From: Erythrophleum ivorense
Lineage: Eukaryota > Streptophyta > Magnoliopsida > Fabales > Fabaceae
Length of the DNA stretch: 64,000 bases
Direction: 5' to 3'
NCBI GenBank assembly: GCA_026724425.1
Contig: JAIUCV010000090.1
Coordinates: forward strand, 2,108,001 to 2,172,000
Made by a program: the position numbers and the translations under genes. The notes under the pieces are model-generated. The model ran no database searches. It was given only the letters and a program-made list of their open reading frames with translations, and was not told the origin of the DNA. Of the stretch, positions 48,100 through 61,136 are shown piece after piece. Numbering within the stretch: position 1 is the stretch's first letter; each line of letters starts with the position of its first letter.

Positions 48100-50000
48100 C
48101 ATGTCACACATGATGCTCCCATAGTCCCGTAGAGAACCTAATGCATGTTTGGCTAAGTATGGGTCCGTCTTGATCATTACATACACTAAAGTATGTTTCT
48201 ACATTGTGTGGAGGCATAAAGCTACGATTGGGACTTCTTACTACTTATGTTTCTCTCAGGATGGTAGCTTTGATGTTCCTCTCAAGGAATGAGAATCATG
48301 TCACACATGTTGCTCCTCATAGTCCCGTGGAGAACCTAATGCATGTTTGGCTAAGTATGGGTCCGTCTAGATCATTACATACACTACAAGCTTGTTTCTA
48401 TAATGTTTCGAGGCATAGAACTACGATTTGGACTCCTTACAACTTTCGTTTCTCTAGGATGGTAGCTTTGATGTTCCTAACAAGAAATAAGAATCATGTC
48501 ACACATGATGCTCCTCATAGTCCTGTGGAGAACCTAATGCATCTTTGGCTAAGTATGGGTTCGTCTTGATCATTACATACACTACAAGTATGTTTCTACA
48601 TTGTGTGGAGGCATAGAGCTACGATTGGGACTCCTTACTACTTATGTTTCTCTCAGGATGGTAGCTTCGATGTTCCTCTCAAGGAATGAGAATCATGTCA
48701 CACATGTTGCTCCTCATAGTCCCGTGGAGAACCTAATGCATCTTTGGCTAAGTATGGGTCCGTCTTGATCATTATATACACTACAAGTATGTTTCTACAT
48801 TGTGTGGAGGCGTAGAGCTACGATTGGGACTCCTTACTACTTTCGTTTCTCAAGGATGGTAGCTTTGATGTTCCTAACAAGGAATGAGAATCATGTCACA
48901 CATGATGCTCCCATAGTCCCGTAGAGAACCTAATGCATGTTTGGCTAAGTATGGGTCCGTCTTGATCATTACATACACTACAAGTATGTTTCTACATTGT
49001 GTGGAGGCATAGAGCTACGATTGGGACTCCTTACTACTTATGTTTCTCTCAGGATGGTAGCTTCGATGTTCCTCTCAAGGAATGAGAATCATGTCACACA
49101 TGTTGCTCCTCATAGTCCCGTAGAGAACCTAATGCATGTTTGGCTAAGTATGGGTCCGTCTTGATCATTACATACAGTAAAGTATGTTTCTATATTGTGT
49201 GGAGGCATAAAGCTACGATTGGGACTTCTTACTACTTATGGTTCTCTCAGGATGGTAGCTTTGATGTTCCTCTCAAGGAATGAGAATCATGTCACACATG
49301 ATGGTCCCATAGTACCGTAGAGAACCTAATGCATGTTTGGCTAAGTATGGGTCCGTCTTGATCATTACATACACTACAAGTATGTTTCTACATTGTGTGG
49401 AGGCATAGAGCTACGATTGGGACTCCTTACTACTTATGTTTCTCTCAGGATGGTAGCTTTGGTGTTCCTCTCAAGGAATGAGAATCATGTCACACATGTT
49501 GCTCCTCATAGTCCCGTGGAGAACCTAATGCATGTTTGGCTAAGTATGGGTCCGTCTTGATCATTACATACACTAAAGTATGTTTCTACATTGTGTGGAG
49601 GCATAAAGCTACGATTGGGACTCCTTACTACTTGTGTTTCTCTCAGGATGGTAGCTTTGATGTTCCTCTCTAGGAATGAGAATCATGTCACACATGATGC
49701 TCCTCATAGTCCTGTGGAGAACCTAATGCATCTTTGGCTAAGTATGGGTTCGTCTTGATCATTACATACACTACAAGTATGTTTCTACATTGTGTGGAGG
49801 CATAGAGCTACGATTGGGACTCCTTACTACTTATGTTTCTCTCAGGATGGTAGCTTCGATGTTCCTCTCAAGGAATGAGAATCATGTCACACATGTTGCT
49901 CCTCGTAGTCCCGTGGAGAACCTAATGCATCTTTGGCTAAGTATGGGTCCGTCTTGATCATTACATACACTACAAGTATGTTTCTACATTGTGTGGAGGC
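48100..50000 (+). repeat. Block shared with about 29.8-31.6 kb and 59.6-61.1 kb
   Basis: The D monomer followed 808-809 bp later by the rare variant ACAGTAAAG with TTCTATATTG occurs three times: 30052/30871, 48356/49175 and 59869/60688. Offsets between blocks are about 18.3 kb and 11.5 kb. Confidence 0.8.
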
Positions 50001-51510
50001 ATAGAGCTACGATTGGGACTCCTTACTACTTATGTTTCTCTCAGGATGGTAGCTTTGATGTTCCTCTCAAGGAATGAGAATCATGTCACACATGTTGCTC
50101 CTCATAGTCCCGTGGAGAACCTAATGCATGTTTGGCTAAGTATGGGTCTGTCTTGATCATTACATACACTAAAGTATGTTTCTACATTGTGTGGAGGCAT
50201 AAAGCTACGATTGGGACTCCTTACTACTTGTGTTTCTCTCAGGATGGTAGCTTTGATGTTCCTCTCTATGAATGAGAATCATGTCACACATGATGCTCCT
50301 CATAGTCCTGTGGAGAACCTAATGCATCTTTGGCTAAGTATGGGTCCGTCTTGATAATTGCATACACTATAAGTATGTTTCTACATTGTGTGGAGGCATA
50401 GAGCTACGATTGGGACTCCTTACTACTTATGTTTCTCTCAGGATGGTAGCTTTGATGTTCCTCTCAAGGAATGAGAATCATGTCACACATGTTGCTCCTC
50501 ATAGTCCCGTGGAGAACCTAATGCATGTTTGGCTAAGTATGGGTCCGTCTTGATCATTACATACACTAAAGTATGTTTCTACATTGTGTGGAGGCATAAA
50601 GCTACGATTGGGACTCCTTACTACTTGTGTTTCTCTCAGGATGGTAGCTTTGATGTTCCTCTCTAGGAATGAGAATCATGTCACACATGATGCTCCTCAT
50701 AGTCCTGTGGAGAACCTAATGCATCTTTGGCTAAGTATGGGTCCGTCTTGATAATTACATACACTATAAGTATGTTTCTACATTGTGTGGAGGCATAGAG
50801 CTACGATTGGGACTCCTTACTACTTATGTTTCTCTCTGGATGGTAGCTTTGATGTTCCTCTCAAGGAATGAGAATCATGTCACACATGATGGTCCCATTG
50901 TCCCGTAGAGAACCTAATGCATGTTTAGCTAAGTATGGGTCCGTCTTGATCATTACATACACTACAAGTATGTTTCTACATTGTGTGGAGGCATAGAGCT
51001 ACGATTGGGACTCCTTACTACTTATGTTTCTCTCAGGATGGTAGCTTTGATGTTCCTCTCAAGGAATGAGAATCATGTCACACATGTTGCTCCTCATAGT
51101 CCCGTGGAGAACCTAATGCATGTTTGGCTAAGTATGGGTCCGTCTTGATCATTACATACACTACAAGTATGTTTCTACATTGTGTGGAGGCATAGAGCTA
51201 CGATTGGGACTCCTTACTACTTATGTTTCTCTCAGGATGGTAGCTTTGATGTTCCTCTCAAGGAATGAGAATCATGTCACACATGTTGCTCCTCATAGTC
51301 CCGTGGAGAACCTAATGCATGTTTGGCTAAGTATGGGTCCGTCTTGATCATTACATACACTACAAGTATGTTTCTACATTGTGTGGAGGCATAGAGCTAC
51401 GATTGGGACTCCTTACTACTTATGTTTCTCTCAGGATGGTAGCTTTGATGTTCCTCTCAAGGAATGAGAATCATGTCACACATGTTGCTCCTCATAGTCC
51501 CGTGGAGAAC

Positions 51511-54500
51511 CTAATGTATGTTTGGCTAAGTATGGGTCCGTCTTGATAATTACATACACTATAAGTATGTTTCTACATTGTGTGGAGGCATAGAGCTACG
51601 ATTGGGACTCCTTACTACTTATGTTTCTCTCAGGATGGTAGCTTTGATGTTCCTCTCAAGGAATGAGAATCATGTCACACATGTTGCTCCTCATAGTCCC
51701 GTGGAGAACCTAATGCATGTTTGGCTAAGTATGGGTCCGTCTTGATCATTACATACACTAAAGTATGTTTCTACATTGTGTGGAGGCATAAAGCTACGAT
51801 TGGGACTCCTTACTACTTGTGTTTCTCTCAGGATGGTAGCTTTGATGTTCCTCTCTAGGAATGAGAATCATGTCACACATGATGCTCCTCATAGTCCTGT
51901 GGAGAACCTAATGCATCTTTGGCTAAGTATGGGTCCGTCTTGATCATTACATACACTACAAGTATGTTTCTACATTGTGTGGAGGCATAGAGCTACGATT
52001 GGGACTCCTTACTACTTATGTTTCTCTCAGGATGGTAGCTTTGATGTTCCTCTCAAGGAATGAGAATCATGTCACACATGTTGCTCCTCATAGTCCCGTG
52101 GAGAACCTAATGCATGTTTGGCTAAGTATGGGTCCGTCTTGATCATTACATACACTACAAGTATGTTTCTACATTGTGTGGAGGCATAGAGCTACGATTG
52201 GGACTCCTTACTACTTATGTTTCTCTCAGGATGGTAGCTTTGATGTTCCTCTCAAGGAATGAGAATCATGTCACACATGTTGCTCCTCATAGTCCCGTGG
52301 AGAACCTAATGTATGTTTGGCTAAGTATGGGTCCGTCTTGATAATTACATACACTATAAGTATGTTTCTACATTGTGTGGAGGCATAGAGCTACGATTGG
52401 GACTCCTTACTACTTATGTTTCTCTCAGGATGGTAGCTTTGATGTTCCTCTCAAGGAATGAGAATCATGTCACACATGTTGCTCCTCATAGTCCCGTGGA
52501 GAACCTAATGCATGTTTGGCTAAGTATGGGTCCGTCTTGATCATTACATACACTAAAGTATGTTTCTACATTGTGTGGAGGCATAAAGCTACGATTGGGA
52601 CTCCTTACTACTTGTGTTTCTCTCAGGATGGTAGCTTTGATGTTCCTCTCTAGGAATGAGAATCATGTCACACATGATGCTCCTCATAGTCCTGTGGAGA
52701 ACCTAATGCATCTTTGGCTAAGTATGGGTCCGTCTTGATCATTACATACACTACAAGTATGTTTCTACATTGTGTGGAGGCATAGAGCTACGATTGGGAC
52801 TCCTTACTACTTATGTTTCTCTCAGGATGGTAGCTTTGATGTTCCTCTCAAGGAATGAGAATCATGTCACACATGTTGCTCCTCATAGTCCCGTGGAGAA
52901 CCTAATGCATGTTTGGCTAAGTATGGGTCCGTCTTGATCATTACATACACTACAAGTATGTTTCTACATTGTGTGGAGGCATAGAGCTACGATTGGGACT
53001 CCTTACTACTTATGTTTCTCTCAGGATGGTAGCTTTGATGTTCCTCTCAAGGAATGAGAATCATGTCACACATGTTGCTCCTCATAGTCCCGTGGAGAAC
53101 CTAATGCATGTTTGGCTAAGTATGGGTCCGTCTTGATCATTACATACACTACAAGTATGTTTCTACATTGTGTGGAGGCATAGAGCTACGATTGGGACTC
53201 CTTACTACTTATGTTTCTCTCAGGATGGTAGCTTTGATGTTCCTCTCAAGGAATGAGAATCATGTCACACATGTTGCTCCTCATAGTCCCGTGGAGAACC
53301 TAATGCATGTTTGGCTAAGTATGGGTCCGTCTTGATCATTACATACACTACAAGTATGTTTCTACATTGTGTGGAGGCATAGAGCTACGATTGGGACTCC
53401 TTACTACTTATGTTTCTCTCAGGATGGTAGCTTTGATGTTCCTCTCAAGGAATGAGAATCATGTCACACATGTTGCTCCTCATAGTCCCGTGGAGAACCT
53501 AATGTATGTTTGGCTAAGTATGGGTCCGTCTTGATAATTACATACACTATAAGTATGTTTCTACATTGTGTGGAGGCATAGAGCTACGATTGGGACTCCT
53601 TACTACTTATGTTTCTCTCAGGATGGTAGCTTTGATGTTCCTCTCAAGGAATGAGAATCATGTCACACATGTTGCTCCTCATAGTCCCGTGGAGAACCTA
53701 ATGCATGTTTGGCTAAGTATGGGTCCGTCTTGATCATTACATACACTAAAGTATGTTTCTACATTGTGTGGAGGCATAAAGCTACGATTGGGACTCCTTA
53801 CTACTTGTGTTTCTCTCAGGATGGTAGCTTTGATGTTCCTCTCTAGGAATGAGAATCATGTCACACATGATGCTCCTCATAGTCCTGTGGAGAACCTAAT
53901 GCATCTTTGGCTAAGTATGGGTCCGTCTTGATCATTACATACACTACAAGTATGTTTCTACATTGTGTGGAGGCATAGAGCTACGATTGGGACTCCTTAC
54001 TACTTATGTTTCTCTCAGGATGGTAGCTTTGATGTTCCTCTCAAGGAATGAGAATCATGTCACACATGATGCTCCTCATAGTCCTGTGGAGAACCTAATG
54101 CATCTTTGGCTAAGTATGGGTCCGTCTTGATCATTACATACACTACAAGTATGTTTCTACATTGTGTGGAGGCATAGAGCTACGATTGGGACTCCTTACT
54201 ACTTATGTTTCTCTCAGGATGGTAGCTTTGATGTTCCTCTCAAGGAATGAGAATCATGTCACACATGTTGCTCCTCATAGTCCCGTGGAGAACCTAATGC
54301 ATGTTTGGCTAAGTATGGGTCCGTCTTGATCATTACATACACTACAAGTATGTTTCTACATTGTGTGGAGGCATAGAGCTACGATTGGGACTCCTTACTA
54401 CTTATGTTTCTCTCAGGATGGTAGCTTTGATGTTCCTCTCAAGGAATGAGAATCATGTCACACATGTTGCTCCTCATAGTCCCGTGGAGAAACTGATGTA
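51511..54500 (+). repeat. Irregular 4-6 monomer units marked by CTAATGTATG
   Basis: The variant CTAATGTATG (instead of CTAATGCATG), always followed by GATAATTACATACACTATAAG, occurs at 51511, 52306 and 53499, and as CTGATGTATG at 54493. Spacings of 795, 1193 and 994 bp are 4, 6 and 5 monomers. Extra copies of the commonest monomer account for the length changes. Confidence 0.8.
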
Positions 54501-55428
54501 TGTTTGGCTAAGTATGGGTCCGTCTTGATAATTACATACACTATAAGTATGTTTCTACATTGTGTGGAGGCATAGAGCTACGATTGGGACTCCTTACTAC
54601 TTATGTTTCTCTCAGGATGGTAGCTTTGATGTTCCTCTCAAGGAATGAGAATCATGTCACACATGTTGCTCCTCATAGTCCCGTGGAGAACCTAATGCAT
54701 GTTTGGCTAAGTATGGGTCCGTCTTGATCATTACATACACTAAAGTATGTTTCTACATTGTGTGGAGGCATAAAGCTACGATTGGGACTCCTTACTACTT
54801 GTGTTTCTCTCAGGATGGTAGCTTTGATGTTCCTCTCTAGGAATGAGAATCATGTCACACATGATGCTCCTCATAGTCCTGTGGAGAACCTAATGCATCT
54901 TTGGCTAAGTATGGGTCCGTCTTGATAATTACATACACTATAAGTATGTTTCTACATTGTGTGGAGGCATAGAGCTACGATTGGGACTCCTTACTACTTA
55001 TGTTTCTCTCTGGATGGTAGCTCTGATGTTCCTCTCAAGGAATGAGAATCATGTCACACATGATGGTCCCATTGTCCCGTAGAGAACCTAATGCATGTTT
55101 AGCTAAGTATGGGTCCGTCTTGATCATTACATACACTACAAGTATGTTTCTACATTGTGTGGAGGCATAGAGCTACGATTGGGACTCCTTACTACTTATG
55201 TTTCTCTCAGGATGGTAGCTTTGATGTTCCTCTCAAGGAATGAGAATCATGTCACACATGTTGCTCCTCATAGTCCCGTGGAGAACCTAATGCATGTTTG
55301 GCTAAGTATGGGTCCGTCTTGATCATTACATACACTACAAGTATGTTTCTACATTGTGTGGAGGCATAGAGCTACGATTGGGACTCCTTACTACTTATGT
55401 TTCTCTCAGGATGGTAGCTTTGATGTTC

Positions 55429-58400
55429 CTCTCAAGGAATGAGAATCATGTCACACATGTTGCTCCTCATAGTCCCGTGGAGAACCTAATGCATGTTTGG
55501 CTAAGTATGGGTCCGTCTTGATCATTACATACACTAAAGTATGTTTCTACATTGTGTGGAGGCATAAAGCTACGATTGGGACTCCTTACTACTTGTGTTT
55601 CTCTCAGGATGGTAGCTTCGATGTTCCTCTCAAGGAATGAGAATCATGTCACACATGTTGCTCCTCATAGTCCTGTGGAGAACCTAATGCATCTTTGGCT
55701 AAGTATGGGTTCGTCTTGATCATTACATACACTACAAGTATGTTTCTACATTGTGTGGAGGCATAGAGCTACGATTGGGACTCCTTACTACTTATGTTTC
55801 TCTCAGGATGGTAGCTTCGATGTTCCTCTCAAGGAATGAGAATCATGTCACACATGTTGCTCCTCATAGTCCCGTGGAGAACCTAATGCATCTTTGGCTA
55901 AGTATGGGTCCGTCTTGATAATTACATACACTATAAGTATGTTTCAACATTGTGTGGAGGCATGGAGCTACGATTGGGACTCCTTACTACTTATGTTTCT
56001 CTCTGGATGGTAGCTTTGATGTTCCTCTCAAGGAATGAGAATCATGTCACACATGTTGCTCCTCATAGTCCCGTGGAGAACCTAATGCATGTTTGGCTAA
56101 GTATGGGTCCGTCTTGATCATTACATACACTAAAGTATGTTTCTACATTGTGTGGAGGCATAAAGCTACGATTGGGACTCCTTACTACTTGTGTTTCTCT
56201 CAGGATGGTAGCTTTGATGTTCCTCTCAAGGAATGAGAATAATGTCACACATGTTGCTCCTCATAGTCCTGTGGAGAACCTAATGCATCTTTGGCTAAGT
56301 ATGGGTCCGTCTTGATCATTATATACACTACAAGTATGTTTCTACATTGTGTGGAGGCGTAGAGCTACGATTGGGACTCCTTACTACTTTCGTTTCTCAA
56401 GGATGGTAGCTTTGATGTTCCTCTCAAGGAATGAGAATCATGTCACACATTATGGTCCCATTATCCCGTAGAGAACCTAATGCATGTTTGGCTAAGTATG
56501 GGTCCGTCTTGATCATTACATACACTACAAGTATGTTTCTACATTGTGTGGAGGCATAGAGCTACGATTGGGACTCCTTACTACTTATGTTTCTCTCAGG
56601 ATGGTAGCTTTGATGTTCCTCTCAAGGAATGAGAATCATGTCACACATGTTGCTCCTCATAGTCCCGTGGAGAACCTAATGCATGTTTGGCTAAGTATGG
56701 GTCCGTCTTGATCATTACATACACTACAAGTATGTTTCTACATTGTGTGGAGGCATAGAGCTACGATTGGGACTCCTTACTACTTATGTTTCTCTCAGGA
56801 TGGTAGCTTTGATGTTCCTCTCAAGGAATGAGAATCATGTCACACATGTTGCTCCTCATAGTCCTGTGGAGAACCTAATGCATCTTTGGCTAAGTATGGG
56901 TCCGTCTTGATCATTATATACACTACAAGTATGTTTCTACATTGTGTGGAGGCGTAGAGCTACGATTGGGACTCCTTACTACTTATGTTTCTCTCAGGAT
57001 GGTAGCTTTGATGTTCCTCTCAAGGAATGAGAATAATGTCACACATGTTGCTCCTCATAGTCCTGTGGAGAACCTAATGCATCTTTGGCTAAGTATGGGT
57101 CCGTCTTGATCATTATATACACTACAAGTATGTTTCTACATTGTGTGGAGGCGTAGAGCTACGATTGGGACTCCTTACTACTTTCGTTTCTCAAGGATGG
57201 TAGCTTTGATGTTCCTAACAAGGAATGAGAATCATGTCACACATGATGCTCCCATAGTCCCGTAGAGAACCTAATGCATGTTTGGCTAAGTATGGGTCCG
57301 TCTTGATCATTACATACACTAAAGTATGTTTCTACATTGTGTGGAGGCATAAAGCTACGATTGGGACTTCTTACTACTTATGTTTCTCTCAGGATGGTAG
57401 CTTTGATGTTCCTCTCAAGGAATGAGAATCATGTCACACATGTTGCTCCTCATAGTCCCGTGGAGAACCTAATGCATGTTTGGCTAAGTATGGGTCCGTC
57501 TAGATCATTACATACACTACAAGCTTGTTTCTATAATGTTTCGAGGCATAGAACTACGATTTGGACTCCTTACAACTTTCGTTTCTCTAGGATGGTAGCT
57601 TTGATGTTCCTAACAAGAAATAAGAATCATGTCACACATGATGCTCCTCATAGTCCTGTGGAGAACCTAATGCATCTTTGGCTAAGTATGGGTTCGTCTT
57701 GATCATTACATACACTACAAGTATGTTTCTACATTGTGTGGAGGCATAGAGCTACGATTGGGACTCCTTACTACTTATGTTTCTCTCAGGATGGTAGCTT
57801 CGATGTTCCTCTCAAGGAATGAGAATCATGTCACACATGTTGCTCCTCATAGTCCCGTGGAGAACCTAATGCATGTTTGGCTAAGTATGGGTCCGTCTTG
57901 ATCATTACATACACTAAAGTATGTTTCTACATTGTGTGGAGGCATAAAGCTACGATTGGGACTCCTTACTACTTGTGTTTCTCTCAGGATGGTAGCTTCG
58001 ATGTTCCTCTCAAGGAATGAGAATCATGTCACACATGTTGCTCCTCATAGTCCTGTGGAGAACCTAATGCATCTTTGGCTAAGTATGGGTTCGTCTTGAT
58101 CATTACATACACTACAAGTATGTTTCTACATTGTGTGGAGGCATAGAGCTACGATTGGGACTCCTTACTACTTATGTTTCTCTCAGGATGGTAGCTTCGA
58201 TGTTCCTCTCAAGGAATGAGAATCATGTCACACATGTTGCTCCTCATAGTCCCGTGGAGAACCTAATGCATCTTTGGCTAAGTATGGGTCCGTCTTGATA
58301 ATTACATACACTATAAGTATGTTTCAACATTGTGTGGAGGCATGGAGCTACGATTGGGACTCCTTACTACTTATGTTTCTCTCTGGATGGTAGCTTTGAT

Positions 58401-60252
58401 GTTCCTCTCAAGGAATGAGAATCATGTCACACATGTTGCTCCTCATAGTCCCGTGGAGAACCTAATGCATGTTTGGCTAAGTATGGGTCCGTCTTGATCA
58501 TTACATACACTAAAGTATGTTTCTACATTGTGTGGAGGCATAAAGCTACGATTGGGACTCCTTACTACTTGTGTTTCTCTCAGGATGGTAGCTTTGATGT
58601 TCCTCTCAAGGAATGAGAATAATGTCACACATGTTGCTCCTCATAGTCCTGTGGAGAACCTAATGCATCTTTGGCTAAGTATGGGTCCGTCTTGATCATT
58701 ATATACACTACAAGTATGTTTCTACATTGTGTGGAGGCGTAGAGCTACGATTGGGACTCCTTACTACTTTCGTTTCTCAAGGATGGTAGCTTTGATGTTC
58801 CTCTCAAGGAATGAGAATCATGTCACACATTATGGTCCCATTATCCCGTAGAGAACCTAATGCATGTTTGGCTAAGTATGGGTCCGTCTTGATCATTACA
58901 TACACTACAAGTATGTTTCTACATTGTGTGGAGGCATAGAGCTACGATTGGGACTCCTTACTACTTATGTTTCTCTCAGGATGGTAGCTTTGATGTTCCT
59001 CTCAAGGAATGAGAATCATGTCACACATGTTGCTCCTCATAGTCCCGTGGAGAACCTAATGCATGTTTGGCTAAGTATGGGTCCGTCTTGATCATTACAT
59101 ACACTACAAGTATGTTTCTACATTGTGTGGAGGCATAGAGCTACGATTGGGACTCCTTACTACTTATGTTTCTCTCAGGATGGTAGCTTTGATGTTCCTC
59201 TCAAGGAATGAGAATCATGTCACACATGTTGCTCCTCATAGTCCTATGGAGAACCTAATGCATCTTTGGCTAAGTATGGGTCCGTCTTGATCATTATATA
59301 CACTACAAGTATGTTTCTACATTGTGTGGAGGCGTAGAGCTACGATTGGGACTCCTTACTACTTATGTTTCTCTCAGGATGGTAGCTTTGATGTTCCTCT
59401 CAAGGAATGAGAATAATGTCACACATGTTGCTCCTCATAGTCCTGTGGAGAACCTAATGCATCTTTGGCTAAGTATGGGTCCGTCTTGATCATTATATAC
59501 ACTACAAGTATGTTTCTACATTGTGTGGAGGCGTAGAGCTACGATTGGGACTCCTTACTACTTTCGTTTCTCAAGGATGGTAGCTTTGATGTTCCTAACA
59601 AGGAATGAGAATCATGTCACACATGATGCTCCCATAGTCCCGTAGAGAACCTAATGCATGTTTGGCTAAGTATGGGTCCGTCTTGATCATTACATACACT
59701 AAAGTATGTTTCTACATTGTGTGGAGGCATAAAGCTACGATTGGGACTTCTTACTACTTATGTTTCTCTCAGGATGGTAGCTTTGATGTTCCTCTCAAGG
59801 AATGAGAATCATGTCACACATGTTGCTCCTCATAGTCCCGTGGAGAACCTAATGCATGTTTGGCTAAGTATGGGTCCGTCTAGATCATTACATACACTAC
59901 AAGCTTGTTTCTATAATGTTTCGAGGCATAGAACTACGATTTGGACTCCTTACAACTTTCGTTTCTCTAGGATGGTAGCTTTGATGTTCCTAACAAGAAA
60001 TAAGAATCATGTCACACATGATGCTCCTCATAGTCCTGTGGAGAACCTAATGCATCTTTGGCTAAGTATGGGTTCGTCTTGATCATTACATATACTACAA
60101 GTATGTTTCTACATTGTGTGGAGGCATAGAGCTACGATTGGGACTCCTTACTACTTATGTTTCTCTCAGGATGGTAGCTTCGATGTTCCTCTCAAGGAAT
60201 GAGAATCATGTCACACATGTTGCTCCTCATAGTCCCGTGGAGAACCTAATGC
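55429..60252 (+). repeat. Two tandem copies of a 12-monomer (2380 bp) unit
   Basis: 55429-57872 matches 57809-60252 at offset 2380 bp with about one difference seen in 2.4 kb (CCTGTGG/CCTATGG at 56864/59244). The rare monomer GTTTCAACAT with CATGGAGC occurs in both (about 55942, 58322). It has the same unit size as the 23.5-30.5 kb block, and D monomers sit at 57489 and 59869. Confidence 0.87.
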
Positions 60253-61136
60253 ATCTTTGGCTAAGTATGGGTCCGTCTTGATCATTATATACACTACAAG
60301 TATGTTTCTACATTGTGTGGAGGCGTAGAGCTACGATTGGGACTCCTTACTACTTTCGTTTCTCAAGGATGGTAGCTTTGATGTTCCTAACAAGGAATGA
60401 GAATCATGTCACACATGATGCTCCCATAGTCCCGTAGAGAACCTAATGCATGTTTGGCTAAGTATGGGTCCGTCTTGATCATTACATACACTACAAGTAT
60501 GTTTCTACATTGTGTGGAGGCATAGAGCTACGATTGGGACTCCTTACTACTTATGTTTCTCTCAGGATGGTAGCTTCGATGTTCCTCTCAAGGAATGAGA
60601 ATCATGTCACACATGTTGCTCCTCATAGTCCCGTAGAGAACCTAATGCATGTTTGGCTAAGTATGGGTCCGTCTTGATCATTACATACAGTAAAGTATGT
60701 TTCTATATTGTGTGGAGGCATAAAGCTACGATTGGGACTTCTTACTACTTATGGTTCTCTCAGGATGGTAGCTTTGATGTTCCTCTCAAGGAATGAGAAT
60801 CATGTCACACATGATGGTCCCATAGTCCCGTAGAGAACCTAATGCATGTTTGGCTAAGTATGGGTCCGTCTTGATCATTACATACACTACAAGTATGTTT
60901 CTACATTGTGTGGAGGCATAGAGCTACGATTGGGACTCCTTACTACTTATGTTTCTCTCAGGATGGTAGCTTTGATGTTCCTCTCAAGGAATGAGAATCA
61001 TGTCACACATGTTGCTCCTCATAGTCCCGTGGAGAACCTAATGCATGTTTGGCTAAGTATGGGTCCGTCTTGATCATTACATACACTAAAGTATGTTTCT
61101 ACATTGTGTGGAGGCATAAAGCTACGATTGGGACTC

